Shown here piece by piece: positions 33,826 to 45,406 of a stretch of 64,000 nt of DNA. The stretch is from Coix lacryma-jobi var. lacryma-jobi (lineage: Eukaryota; Streptophyta; Magnoliopsida; Poales; Poaceae): assembly GCA_009763385.1 (NCBI GenBank), contig CM019826.1, positions 62,125,790-62,189,789 of the forward strand. Direction: 5' to 3'. The notes beneath the pieces are model-generated. The model searched no databases, was not told where the DNA came from, and saw only the letters and a list, made by a program, of their open reading frames with translations. Position 1 is the stretch's first letter. Every line of letters begins with the position of its first letter. Made by a program: the position numbers and the translations under genes.

Positions 33826-34615
33826 GCTGGCATCGGAGCAAGTTCTACGTTACTGTTCATGGGTGTGTATTTGAAAAACAATATTTTATAAAGGATAAAG
33901 CTATATTTGCCAACTTATAGTTATATTAGGATTTGGAAAATCCTAAGGATTAAAGCTAAGGTGTGCCAGTGACCAAGTCCTTATGCCCAATAGGAATTTA
34001 GGTGGCTATTTAGGTACTAACTTGGGGGTAGTGCATCATATTTAAATTCTGTTATTCTGTCGTCCATACGGCAAGGGTGAAATTGTATGGGTGCTATTCC
34101 TCGGAATAGTAATGTATGGATCAATTTCCTCTACGCCAAGGTGATAAGTGAGTTGTGAGAGCATGATTGGACAACCGCCAAATCTAGGGGAGTGCTTGAA
34201 TGATGCTGACATGTATACCTGGCACACAAGTATGTGTGAAAGTATTAATTGTGGGAGTAATACTTTTTGATGGGTGCATATACTGCTTACGTGTATACTG
34301 GGTGTGCACCTAAGCCAGTATTAGATTTAATTTTCAGCAATGCATGATATTCATATTGTGGGCGGGCAAATGAAATGAACTTTCTGCAGGTACGCTAACT
34401 TGCGAACGTGTAGTACGCTAGTTAACGCTATGAGTGAACGTTGTATGCCACCGTCTAGCCGTTAGATTGTTAGGCAGTGAGGACGTATGTTACGCTCATG
34501 CATCATGATCATATAATCTTGCATTAATTTACTTCCTTCCTTATGTTATCCGTCCCGATCTTAAATAAAAGTTGTTCTCAACTAATTAAAAACTATGTGG
34601 ATACACTTCTTTCAG
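33826..34615 (+). other. Element E PBS and leader
   Basis: TGGCATCGGAGC at 33828-33839 follows the LTR end. It is the initiator-methionine PBS TGGTATCAGAGC with two transitions. The remaining leader (about 780 bp) has no supported ORF and ends in a pyrimidine-rich ACTTCTTTCAG just before the next ATG. Confidence 0.75.
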
Positions 34616-35638
34616 ATGGCCCGCACTAAGCGTACCGCCCGCAAGTCGACTGGAGGCAGGAGGCCCAATTACATGCTGGGTCCTTGGACCGAGGAGGATC
34701 CGAGGATTTTCTGGAGGAGTTCGGCATGCCTACTCTTTGTGGAGGGTGCTGCACTTAGTCGGATACCAGGAGGGCCAAGAGCGCAATATGAGTGGCATCG
34801 AGTTCAGTTTTCAGAGGATCGCTACATGTACACAGTTGAGGTGGACGTGCCCAGCCGTGATCCGCAGGATCATGTGTGGTGCCGCAGGGTGTTTGCTCTT
34901 CAGGGCAGGACTCCTTGGGATGGAGCCAACCAAGTTGCGTACACTGTTCTTCGGACATCATGGAGGATCATCCAGAGGTAGTTGCCCAAGCCACAGCCGG
35001 TGTCTTCCTACAGCAGATCCGTACCAGTTAGTGTGGCGTCAGCCGGGTACCACTGGTTGGGGACCAGTTCTTCAGAGTGAGCACTGCGCAGGACCAGCTG
35101 GGAGTGCGATGGCTGCACTCATGGCTACCTACGGGTGTCTGTCACGTAGCTACGACCACCTGGACCACATCCTCAGTGAGGAGATAGCTGCACATCACCA
35201 GGGTCAGGAGGGCATGCTACAGAGGTCGACCTTCTTACCACTCAGCTAGCTCACATGACCGTTGAGAGAGACCAGGCTCGTCAGAGGGAGCAAGAGACGG
35301 CACAGCAGCTTAGTGACCAGCAGGGTATGACGACCTTCTTATCCACCATCATGGCCGAGACTGAGGAGTCGCTACGTAGTGTTTGTCTCGAGGGTATGCG
35401 CGCGACTGAGCAGAACAGGCTTCTCAGGCTACAGGTGGGAGATTTGGAGCTGCAACTTCATCATCTCCAGGACTACAATGATCGCCTACATGAGGAGATT
35501 CATCGCCGTGAGAATGAGAGGAACCCTATCCTTCCTCAGGAGGACCCGGATTCTCATGCTTCGTCCAGTGGTTCTTCGAACATCTCGAGTGATGATGATG
35601 ACAACGACGATGATGACGATGGTGCCATTAGGGAGTAG
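34616..35638 (+). pseudogene. Element E extra ORF before gag: histone H3-tail-like N-terminus, coiled coil, acidic tail
   Basis: ATG at 34616. After the initiator methionine the protein reads ARTKRTARKSTGG, which differs from residues 1-13 of histone H3 only by arginine for glutamine at position 5; lysine 4, arginine 8, lysine 9 and serine 10 are kept. The H3 match ends at glycine 13. Next is a tryptophan-rich domain I do not recognise (to about 34978), then a broken middle part, a heptad-like glutamine/glutamate-rich coiled coil (about 35240-35520) and an acidic aspartate-rich tail (about 35580-35625) ending at TAG 35636-35638. TAG at 34979-34981 and at least two frameshifts (one near 35220) break this copy. 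It is not a histone: the histone fold is absent. Confidence 0.8.
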
Positions 35639-35975
35639 ACTAGTAGTGTTAGCGTGCGTAGTGATCTTTCTCGTATCGTAGCGCTTGATCTTTTGGGGGT
35701 ACAGTGGATGTAAGGATGTGTGTTGGACCTATGTGCGTATGGCGCAAGACCTTGAAAAGTCCCGTATGTATGGGGACCTATGGATGTTATGTTGACTTTT
35801 GTATGTTATGTGATGAGCATCTTTATTCGTGTGATGATGCGATGTGGATCGAGATGTATTATGCCTCTGCAGTTGTTTGGCGAATTCGTTTTCCGAATAA
35901 CTTCCGTTGGCATGGTTTACTGTTCTCCGCAATAATGGCAACGTCATTAATAAATATTGCTATCACTACATGCAG
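35639..35975 (+). other. Element E spacer between extra ORF and gag
   Basis: About 340 bp without a supported ORF. It ends in CTACATGCAG directly before a gag-like ATG at 35976, another splice-acceptor-like junction. Confidence 0.5.
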
Positions 35976-37080
35976 ATGACGATGACTCGCAGTGGGAGCG
36001 GGTGGTAGTGGTGGTAATGATGATAGCAGGGAGAACCGCAATCCACCACCTCCTCCACCACCCATGGCAGAGCAACTCTTTGCTCAATTCTGGGGAGTCA
36101 ACGCAACATTGAGGCGCTTCTGCGAGAGAATTTAGCACATGGCAATCCACGCCCTGAGCCGAATCAGTACAGCTCGTTCAAGGATTTTCTGGACACAAGG
36201 CCGCCAATTTTCAAGGAAGCCACAGAACCTCTAGAGCAGAAGAATGGTTGCATACAATGGAGCAGAAGTTCCGACTGCTCTGGCTTACAGAGGAATTGAA
36301 GGCAGAATATGCTGCACATCAGCTACAGGGGCCAGCCGGAATTTGGTGGGGACATCACCGTACCACTTATCCAGCCCGTACACCTGTCACTGGAGAATGT
36401 TCGCGGAAGCTGTTCGCGGGGCACTATATTCCACCAGGTTGACTCAGATGAAGGTGGCTGAATTCATGAGCTTAACACAAGGAACTCGATCAGTGACCGA
36501 GTATCACCTTGTTCAATTCCTTGTCTCGATATGTTCCAGACTTCGTCGACACAGATGCTAAGAAGTGCTAGTTTCAAGAGAGGCTTGAACACTAAAATGG
36601 CAAAGTCAGTGGGTACATCTTCCCGTACCACCTTCAATGACTTCATAAGTGACTGCCTGATTCAAGAGGGTCATAACAACAGGCATGCTGCAAGCAAGGC
36701 TAGGCAGAGGACCCTGGAATCTGGACCATCTCAGTCTAGAGGACCACCAGCCCAGCGTTCTCAATACCGACCACCAGCACCTGGGGCTCGTTTCAGCCGC
36801 CTCAGAAGAAAGGACAGCAGCAAGCTCAGCGTGGTCAACGACCATACAAGGTGGCAGCAAGTCAGGCTCGAGCAGGACAAGGCAGCTCAACTGGGACCAA
36901 GGCAAAGTTAGGGGGGCCGTGCTTTAATTGCAACCAAGATGGGCACTTTGCAAGGTATTGCCCACATCCCAAGAAGCAACAGACTAATTACCCAGCGCGT
37001 CTGCATAACATGACTGCTGAAGAAGCTCGTGCAGGAGAGCCCGTGACTGCTGGTATGTGTCTCGTGAACATCATCCTGCA
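35976..37080 (+). pseudogene. Element E gag (broken)
   Basis: Probable start at ATG 35976, followed by a glycine/serine- then proline-rich N-terminus; an alternative in-register ATG is 36064. The gag core lies at about 36170-36560 (FKDFLDTRPP, then EEWLHTMEQKF). A CCHC knuckle, CFNCNQDGHFARYC, spans 36920-36961. One-base frameshifts near 36000, 36120, 36225 and 36420 and later sites break the frame. Confidence 0.82.
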
Positions 37081-38730
37081 GTTGTTTTATTTGATACTGG
37101 ATCATCGCTCTTTCATGAGCAAGGCATTTGCACAAAAGCATAAACAAGAAATGTCCGAAATGGATTATGGGTTTCGCGTGAGCTCCGTGGGAGTAGTAGC
37201 GTGTTATCTAGACAGATGGTGTGTAATGTGACCATCGATATTGGAGGGCATAAATTTGGAGCCAACTTAGTGGTTTTGCCAGGACTAACTATGGATGTAG
37301 TCTTAGGAATGAGTTGGATGACTATGTGGAATGCGGTGTTAGACACTGCAAACAGAACTCTTACCTTATCTGATTATCGGACAGGTAACAAGCTTCGCGT
37401 ATCTCTTCCTCGAGGGTGCCGATCTTGTTGACTTATCTTGTACTCTTGCTATAGAAGACCTCTCCAAAATTCCAGTTGTTAGGGATTTTCCGGACGTTTT
37501 TCCAGATGAGTTACCAGGGTTACCACCAAAGAGAGCAGTGGAGTTCGTGATAGAGTTGTTACCAGGAACTGCACCAATCTCTAGGAGACCGTATCGAATG
37601 CCGCCCAATGAGCTGGCAGAACTCAAGACCCAGATCAAGGAACTCTTGGACAAGGGATTCATTCAACCTAGTGTATCAGAATGGGGTTGCCCAGCTTTGT
37701 TTGTCAAAAAGAAGGATAAGTCCTTACGCATGTGTGTGGATTATCGTCCACTCAATGCCGTGACTGTTAAGAATAAGTATCCGTTACTAGAATAGACATC
37801 CTTTTTGATCAGTTATCAAGGGCCAGGTGTTTCGAAGATTGATCTAAGGTCAGGGTATCATCAGATTCGAATCAGACCACAGGATTCCAAAGACCGCTTT
37901 CTCAACCAGATACGGGTTATATGAGTATCTTGTCATGTCCTTTGGATTAACAAATGCTCCAGCATACTTCATGAGTTTGATGAACTCCGTGTTCATGCCA
38001 GAATTGGACAAGTTTGTGGTAGTGTTCATTGACGATATTCTGGTTTACTCGGAAAATGCAGAAGATCATGCAGAAAATTTGAGGGTTGTCTTATCTAGAC
38101 TCAGGGAACACAAGCTCTATGCTAAATTCAGCAAGTGCGAGTTTTGGATGAAAGAAGTACAATTTCTTGGTCATATTCTGTCAGAAGAAGGAATTTCAGT
38201 TGACCCTAGTAAGTACAAGAAGTCATGGACTGGAAAGCTCCTACTTCAGTTGGTGAGATTCGTAGTTTCTTGGGCTTAGCAGGATATTACCGCCGTTTTA
38301 TTCCAGATTTCTCCAAGATTGCAAAGCCAATGACTAGTTTGTTGCAAAAGAATCAGAAATTTGAATGGACAGAGAAGTGCGAAACTGCTTTCCGTACCTT
38401 GCGGAAGCTGTTGACCACTGCTCCTGTTTTAGCTCACCGGATGTTGAGAAACCCTTTGATGTCTTTTGTGATGCATCAAAGGTAGGCCTAGGTTGTGTTC
38501 TCATGCAAGACGGCAGAGTGATTGCTTATGCTTCGCGGCAATTGCGGAAGCATGAAGTGAATTACCCAACCCACGATCTGGAATTAGCTGCCGTTGTACA
38601 TGCTTTGAAGATTTGGAGACATATCTGCTTGGGAATGTCTGCAATATGTACACCGACCACAAGAGTCTTAAATATATTTTACGCAAGCAGAATTGAATAT
38701 GAGGCAAAGAAGATGGCTGGAATTGATTAA
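37081..38730 (+). pseudogene. Element E protease, reverse transcriptase and RNase H (broken)
   Basis: The protease active site LFDTGSS is near 37087 (aspartate codon 37093-37095). RT runs from about 37460; it includes MCVDYRPLN near 37730 and the catalytic FIDD at 38025-38036. RNase H starts near 38440 (VFCDASKVGLGCVLMQ) and includes the HDLELAAVVHALKIW block near 38570. Frameshifts near 37420, 37795-37935, 38215 and 38490 break the polyprotein. Confidence 0.9.
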
Positions 38731-40100
38731 GGATTATAATCTTCAAATTCACTATCATCCAGGCAAGGCGAATGTTGTGGCCGATGCTCTGAGCCGGAAA
38801 TCACGCTGTAATGCTATGAAGCTTCTACCAGAGGATGAGTTCAGCTTAACACATGCTGCAGTGCTACATGATTTAGAGTTGCGCAATGTGTAGTTGACCA
38901 AATTATAGAAGGCCAGAAAACCGATAAAGGGATCTATCATATTAAGGAAAGGCTCAAGGATGAAAAAGAGGCCGATAAGCATTTTCGGGTGATGACGAAA
39001 ATGGAGTTCTATGGTTTAACCAGCGAGTAGTGGTGCCTAAGGATAGAGAACTCAGGAATCGGATCATGGATGAAGCACATTTGTCCAAATATCTATTCAT
39101 CCTGGAAGTACAAAAATGTACCAAGATTTGCGTCTGAGATTTTGGTGGACCAAAATGAAGAAAGAAATTGCTGCTTATGTGACCAGATGTGACACGTGTT
39201 GTCGAGTAAAAGCTATTCATCTTGAAACCAGCTGGAATGCTTCAGCCATTAGCTATACCAGAATGGAAGTGGGAAGAAGTAAGCATGGATTTTATCGTTG
39301 GGTTACCCACTACTCAGAAGGGTAATGATTCAACTTGGGTAATTGTGGATCGTCTCACAAAGACCGCACATTTCATTCCAGTCAAGACCAACTATAAGCC
39401 CCAGATTATGCAGAGATCTACATAAGTCAGATTGTGCGACTGCACGGTGTACCAAGGGTTATAGTCTCTGATCGCGGACCACAGTTTACTGCACCATTTT
39501 GGGAAAAGTTGCAGAAGGAATTAGGCACAATTTAGTCCGAAGCTCAGCTTACCATCCGCAAACGTCAGGACAGACAGAGAGAGTGAATCAAGTCTTAGAA
39601 GATATGTTAAGAGCCTGTGTTTTATCAGCAAAAGGTTCTTGGGAGAAATGGTTACCATTGGCAGAGTTTGCTTATAACAACAGTTATCAAGAAAGTATAC
39701 AGATGGCTCCTTTTGAAGCTCTGTATGGTAGAAGATGCAGGACACCGATAAACTGGGTAGAACCAGGGGAACGTCGGTACTATGGTATTGACTTTGTGAA
39801 AGAAGCAGAAGAACAAGTTAGAACGATTCAGCAACATATCGCGTCTGCAATCTCGCCAGAAAAGCTATGCTGATAAGCGAAGGAAACCACTTGAGTCAAT
39901 GTGGTGACTATGTCTATTTGAAGGTTTCACCAATGAAGGGGTGTAAAACGTTTTGGAGTTAAGAGGAAGTTAGCGCACAGATTTGTGGGACCCTATAGGA
40001 TGTGCAAAGGAGGGGAGAAGTGGGCTTATCGATTGCAATTACCAGAACATTTAAAGGCTATTTCCCAGTGTTCCATGTCTCTCAATTGAAGAAATGTTAC
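38731..40100 (+). pseudogene. Element E integrase (broken)
   Basis: Continues with the RNase H to integrase connection (HYHPGKANVVADALSRK near 38750). The zinc domain ends in CDTCCRVKA near 39190. The catalytic aspartates lie in VSMDFIVGLP near 39280 and VSDRGPQF near 39465, and the glutamate in QTERVNQVLEDML near 39570. Several one-base frameshifts are present. Confidence 0.88.
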
Positions 40101-40149
40101 GAGTACCAGAAGAAGAGGTACAACCGCCAATATCAAGTTGCAGTCTGAT

Positions 40150-40314
40150 CTCACTTACTCAGTTACACCATGTCGAGTGCTCGATGAAAAAGAAAGAGCG
40201 ACCCGCGGAAGGAGTGTGAAACAATATAAGGTATCTTGGAGTGAGCAAGATGATCGGGATGCTACCTGGGAGACGGATGACTATCTAAAGGAGGGCATAC
40301 CCACACTTTTATAA
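40150..40314 (+). pseudogene. Element E chromodomain at the C-terminus of integrase
   Basis: The last 50 or so codons include VKQYKVSWSE and ATWE, the strand and helix signature of a chromodomain, and end at TAA 40312-40314. Chromodomains on chromovirus integrases bind histone tails methylated at H3K9 and target insertion to heterochromatin; binding by this copy is inferred from family. The first aromatic cage positions are not clearly conserved in this divergent type. Confidence 0.8.
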
Positions 40315-40369
40315 GAAATGGTTCGTAATCCAAATCTCGGGACGAGATTTCTTTTAAGGAGGGGAGGGC
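40315..40369 (+). other. Element E polypurine tract region
   Basis: AAGGAGGGGAGGGC at about 40356-40369 abuts the 3' LTR start TGTAACACCC. Confidence 0.85.
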
Positions 40370-43300
40370 TGTAACACCCTAGGTGTTAAGCATTCCTTAA
40401 CGGCATAATTTGCCATGGCATAAGCATAGCATCTCATCATTTCATATGCATATGTTGAAGTGCTTAAGTCCTTGTTGGTCTCTAGTGTAACATTGTTAGC
40501 TTTCTGTTTCTGACCAATGCCTTATAACAAAGTGTAGATCTTGTGAAAGGAACAACTTTGCTTTAAAAGCACATTCTCAGAAAAGGTAGTTGTTAAATTT
40601 ACGATTTCTTGCATTAGAAAATGCTTTAGCACTAAATTTCTTTTTCAACAGAATTTGGACATAAGCCTTAAAGATGATTTGTTTCTTACAAAATTCTAAG
40701 CAATTTGCTTTTAGGACCTTTTCCTAGTTCGGCTTAGTTGGAGTTATGGAGCATCAAGTTTGTACCAAACTTCATTAGTTTATATCCTATGGGCCCGGCC
40801 TGTCAGTCTTTCCTTCTTCTTCCCGCGCACGCGCGCCGCTCCCTCCGTCGCCGGCAAAAGCCGTCTCGCCGCCGCGAGACCGCCGTGCTGGCCGGCCAAA
40901 CCACCGACTTCGCCGCCCGTGGTTTGCGCCCAAGCTCGCCACGTCGCCCTGGAGCTCGGTGCATGCTCGCCGCGTGGAGCGCGACGCCTGACGCCGCCGC
41001 GTCCGGTCGGGAGTTCCCCCGATGGGAACCGGCCAGGTGCAATGCACCTAGCGCTTCGTTCCTTTTGCCTTCGCTCCGCCCCGTGCTCGCAAACCAGAGA
41101 GCACTCCATCGCTCGCTCTCTCCCTCGCTCCACTCCACTCCATCTTCACCAGAGCTCCGCGCCGCCGCCGCCCGCCGAACCTCGGCGAGCGATTACTCGC
41201 TCCACCGCTCACCACCGTTCGATTCCTCCCGCCAGTTTCTCCGCCTTTACCTCCTCTTTCTCCGGCAAGGGTTGGTTTCTTCACTCTCTCTCTCTAGCCG
41301 CCGGAACAGCGGATGCCATCCGCAAGCTTCCGCCATGGCCGCCACCGTGACCTTCACGTGGACCGGTCATCTCGGCCAAGCTACCCTAAGCTGAGCCATG
41401 TTCTAGTCTTCTCTACCGCCGTAGTAGCTTAGAGTCAGATGGAGACCTCTCTCGTCCCTTGAGTTCGCCGGACCACGGGCCAGTCGCGCCGTGTCCGCCA
41501 TGGACCGCCGCCGTGCATCACTCCAAGCAATGCCGGGGATGCCGAAGCCTGAGAGTTGCTCCAATAGGCCGCTGACTTGCTTGGGCTAGTGTTAGTCTCG
41601 CCGAGTCGCAAGCCCGCCGGGAAGAGTTCCGCCGCTGAGTCGCAGAACCGCCGCTCCGCCATGGCCGCCGTCGAGCTTGCTCCGGTATCCCTCTGGCTTA
41701 GCGAGCCGGTTAGTCGTGTTCGCCTCGCAAACCCGCACCCAGTGATGGTCTCGGTGTCACCGGAAGCGTCGCCGTCGACGAGCTAGGGGCGGTCAAGACC
41801 ACGGCGCAAACTCCGTCGTTGACCGCCGAGCCTAGTCTCGCCTAGTCGCTTGGTCGTCTGACCAGTGAGCCTCGCCGACGAGTCGAAGAAAGAGTGTGAG
41901 AGAGAAAAAGGGGGAAAATCGGGGTGCCGTAGGCCTCGGTAAGCCAGGCGTGCCGAGCGTCTGCCTCGAGCCTCGGCTAAGTCGCCGAGCCTCGGCTGAG
42001 TCAGTTAGCCTCGGCCGAGTCGGTTAGGTGTGCAGAGCGTTGTGCGTGAGCCTCGACCGAGTCGGAACTGAGTGTCTGAGCCTCGGCCGAGTCGGTCGAG
42101 TGTGTCTGAGCCTCGGCTGGGTTAAGCCGGGTGTGCCGAAGCCTTGTCTGGTGCCTCGGCCGAATCGCGTTGGATGTGCCGAGCGTTGTCTTGTGCCTCG
42201 GCCGAATTCAAGTAGGGTGTCCGTAGCGTATAGGATTGAGTTTTCTTTTAATTGTTTTTGCAGAATTTGTGTAATGGCTTCAAAAATTCATACAAGGCTC
42301 ATTTTAAGTCCAAATCCTGTGAAACAAATTTTGTTAGGGTCAAGCATATTTAGATCTATCAGTAAAAACTGTTGAATGCATTCTGGGTGATATTTTTTAT
42401 GTGTAGATTTATTTAAATTAGAAAAATGCTGATAACTTGGAAAATTCATAACTAATTATGTATAAGTCAGAAAAATATGATTCCGTTTTGGTTAGGTTTG
42501 TATGGATACATAGTTTCAGGGAAAAATATAATATAAGGTTGTTCGGTGAATTATTTAGCAGTAGCTTTTAAAATGGTTAAATGTTGTTTCCTTGTTTATT
42601 TTGTAGTAATTAGAATATGAGGGATATGAACCTGAGAATTTTTTGCACACTGCTCTTGTGCTAGGAAGTTCAGTAGAAAAATGAGAAATCTATTGTTTGA
42701 CACTTTTTAATATGATGTGTAGTTCAAAGCACCTTTTCATGTTAGAATTTGTCTTTTTCGTAGAGAATGGAGCTTAAGTCCAAATGGGATGAAATTTGGA
42801 CCAGGGACTAGATTACATATGTTAACTTCCAGTAATTTCTGTAGATTTTTCTGAAGCTATCTAGGATGGGTTGCTGTTATAGGCTAGTTCAATTAGATTT
42901 ATTTCAGCAAGTAATTAGAGGGTAATAAACTCATTAAGTAAACTTTGATGTGGTGACAACATAGCTTAATCAGTTGACTATGATAGGTTAAGTGATTAGG
43001 ATGATGTCGACTACCTTGCTGAAGCGACTGCAGTAGATGACATGTGCTTATCTCCTGATTGTTGTCGATCATGTGCATCACATATGCATTCTATGTGCAT
43101 TCATCCTATTCATGCACTTTATGCATCATGCAGGATCGATAGTGGAAGTTCACGATCTGTCACCCGAGGAGCCTAGTCCAGAGGAGAGTCTGAACGCGGA
43201 AGCCGGAGGGACCGACGCCAACGAGCTACCAGAGTGCCGCGACCACCGTCCGTCGGACTTTGAGAAAGGCAAGCCCCGGAGCATTCTAACTCCTACGGTT

Positions 43301-44814
43301 TGCAAATGCTTTACAATTAACCTGATGATGGATGTTGCATTAGGTTATAGGAATTGATTGCTACCGTTGATGCATTATTACTTATCCTTGACCACCTGCA
43401 ATATATCTTGATATCCCTGTTTAGGTCTAGGCTCGTTAAATGCTTAGCCCTGCTTAGATCGGTAAAAGTCGGGTGATTTCCTATCTCCCGCAATAGGTGG
43501 ATACCGATCATGTTTAGCCTGTGCTATCATGAGATAACCATGTGATAATTAATCTGAGACGGAGGCGGGATGTAAGAGCAGCAGAACATGGGTTCTGTGT
43601 GCTAGTAGTCTCCCGCCTGTGTCGCCTAGGACCCGTTCGGGAATGTAACTTCAGTCAAATTGAACGCGTCGATCACTTAACGGAGTAGGTCTGAGTACGT
43701 CCCGCGAAGCCGAGTAAGGTTATTCGAGCCGGTGATGGAGATGTTGACGCCTAACACCCAGGGCCTCAGCTGTACCGTGGGCAACTATTCTGATCGACCT
43801 GGCATGGTCTGAGGGCAGGCTGGGCCTGATCGACCTGGCATGACCGTGGGCAGTTATAGATTGAGCGACCTGGCACTGAGATAACCCCCGGTGTAGAAGG
43901 GCCCATGGCCGTCCCGCGCATTGTGTTCTCGAATCTCCTGACTGGTAGCTTACGACTGTCGTAGCCGGAATGTGCCGGGCGAGTGTGAGACATTTTATCC
44001 CCAGCTTGGTAGGAATCGATTATAATCGCCATCGCTCCTGGACACTGAGCAGTTGACTTTAGATTATCTCCCGTAGAACTTATGGAACTAAAATGGTTAT
44101 GGAAATCTGAAAGGCTATTGATGAAATAGTCACTCTTGATTGATTAATTAGTAAGTGCTTGTTTAGTGCAGGTGCAAATCTAGTAAGGTAGAGTTAATGA
44201 CTAAAAGCAATTGCCAACATCTGAAACTGAGTTTTATTACTAAAACTTTCATGCAAAGGAGTATGTACAGCCAACCCCTCTTATATAGCCTACATAATCC
44301 TTGGTGTCTCATTATTTCTGGTTTTGACGGGTAAGTCTAGCTGAGTACCTTCTTGTACTCAGGGTTTATTTTCCCTTGTTGTTGCAGATGGCCAGTGCTT
44401 TTATGGTTACTGCGAGAACTGCTTGTACCCGGTAACGGGTGATGTCTAGACCAAGGGCATGGTCAACACTTATCTCATCTGTTGCTTTTGTGGACCCGGT
44501 CAACTGATGGCACCGTATTTATGGACAATCCAAACTTATGTTTTAAAGACTATGTTGCTTCCGCTACTACTATCAAATTATGGTTTGTAATATTATTTCG
44601 TACTCCGATGTAATTTAAAATTTATGCAACTGTGATGTAACCCGTGAGCATGTTCGTGGAACAAGTACGATCTTGGCTGGATGTTGTTGAATGATTTGAA
44701 ATCCTTCGAGATTTCCGGACTACCGGGTTTGTACGAGCTTAAGTACTCGATGATTTCTGCGAGAGCGGAGGTTCCCAGTGCTTAATCTGGTGCAAATTGG
44801 TCGGTTCTGTTACA
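40370..44814 (+). repeat. Element E 3' LTR
   Basis: 4445 bp, TGTAACACCC to CTGTTACA. It has the same GC-rich block, CTCGGCCGAG array (41930-42215) and splice-like sites as the 5' LTR. The exon-like segment near 43135-43265 encodes the same acidic peptide as 32153-32290. Confidence 0.92.
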
Positions 44815-44819
44815 GGCAT
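44815..44819. other. Right target site duplication of element E (GGCAT)
   Basis: Exact match to 29357-29361. Confidence 0.9.
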
Positions 44820-44927
44820 GGAGGCTGGACATGCTCCGACATTGGTGCTAGAACTCAGGGTTTGCGAACCACATCCCGTCTATGGCGCGGGTTCGGTAGC
44901 TGAGCCTCGAAAAGCTACCCTCGACGG

Positions 44928-45145
44928 TTTCCGAGTTTGGGCCTCAAAACTCGGGGTGGCCGGTTTCCGAGTTTGGGCCTCAAAACTCGGCGTGGACGGT
45001 TTCCAGGTTTGGAACTCAAAACCTGGGTGCGCGGGTTTCTAAGTTTGGGCCACAAAACTCAGCCTGAGGACTGGTTTCCCGGTTTCAGCCTCAAAACTGG
45101 GGGAAGGCCCAGGTTTCCCGGTTTCGGCCTCAAAACCGGTGGGAG
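44928..45145. repeat. U3 hairpin array, six units (element A)
   Basis: Six consecutive inverted repeats around a TTTGGGCCTCAAAA-like centre. Stems: CCGAG with CTCGG twice, CCAGG with CCTGG, CTAAG with CTCAG, CCCGG with CTGGG, CCCGG with CCGGT. Both arms change together in most units, so pairing is kept while sequence is not. Confidence 0.75.
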
Positions 45146-45398
45146 GTCCGCAAAAAGGATGGTCGACACGTGGCGGCGTGGAGAGGCTGGCGCGGAGGCG
45201 AGGCTATCCACGAGGTAGGCGCGGCGGTCAACTGGGCGGCATGTGGCGACATCCTGAGGCTTGCGTCGAGGCAAAGCTAAGGGTGAGGAAGGCGCGTGGC
45301 CGTCAGATCAACTATCAGCAGAGTTGGATCGGGATACCCCTAGGGTTGGCCGCTTCGCTCATGTATCTAGGGGTAGTAAGGGGATTATTGTTTTAGGC

Positions 45399-45406
45399 TA
45401 TAAATA
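45399..45406 (+). promoter_or_regulatory. TATA box of element A LTR
   Basis: TATAAATA, about 250 bp downstream of the hairpin array. In elements B and C the matching place reads GGATAAGTAG, a degenerate form. Confidence 0.6.

Larger units (their letters stand above)
29362..44814 (+). mobile_element. Element E: long-LTR chromovirus (Tekay-like gypsy) with an extra ORF before gag
   Basis: 15.5 kb with LTRs of 4464 bp (29362-33825) and 4445 bp (40370-44814), TG...CA ends, and an exact TSD GGCAT at 29357-29361 and 44815-44819. Internal order: PBS, leader, extra ORF, gag with CCHC knuckle, protease, RT, RNase H, integrase, chromodomain, polypurine tract. The chromodomain and long LTRs suggest the Tekay/Del clade. 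From memory, some rice gypsy elements (RIRE3, RIRE8) also have an ORF before gag. The internal genes carry many frameshifts. Confidence 0.93.

Noticed and set aside
34616..35638. A true histone H3 gene or pseudogene
   Set aside because: Only residues 1-13 match; everything after glycine 13 differs and there is no histone fold.
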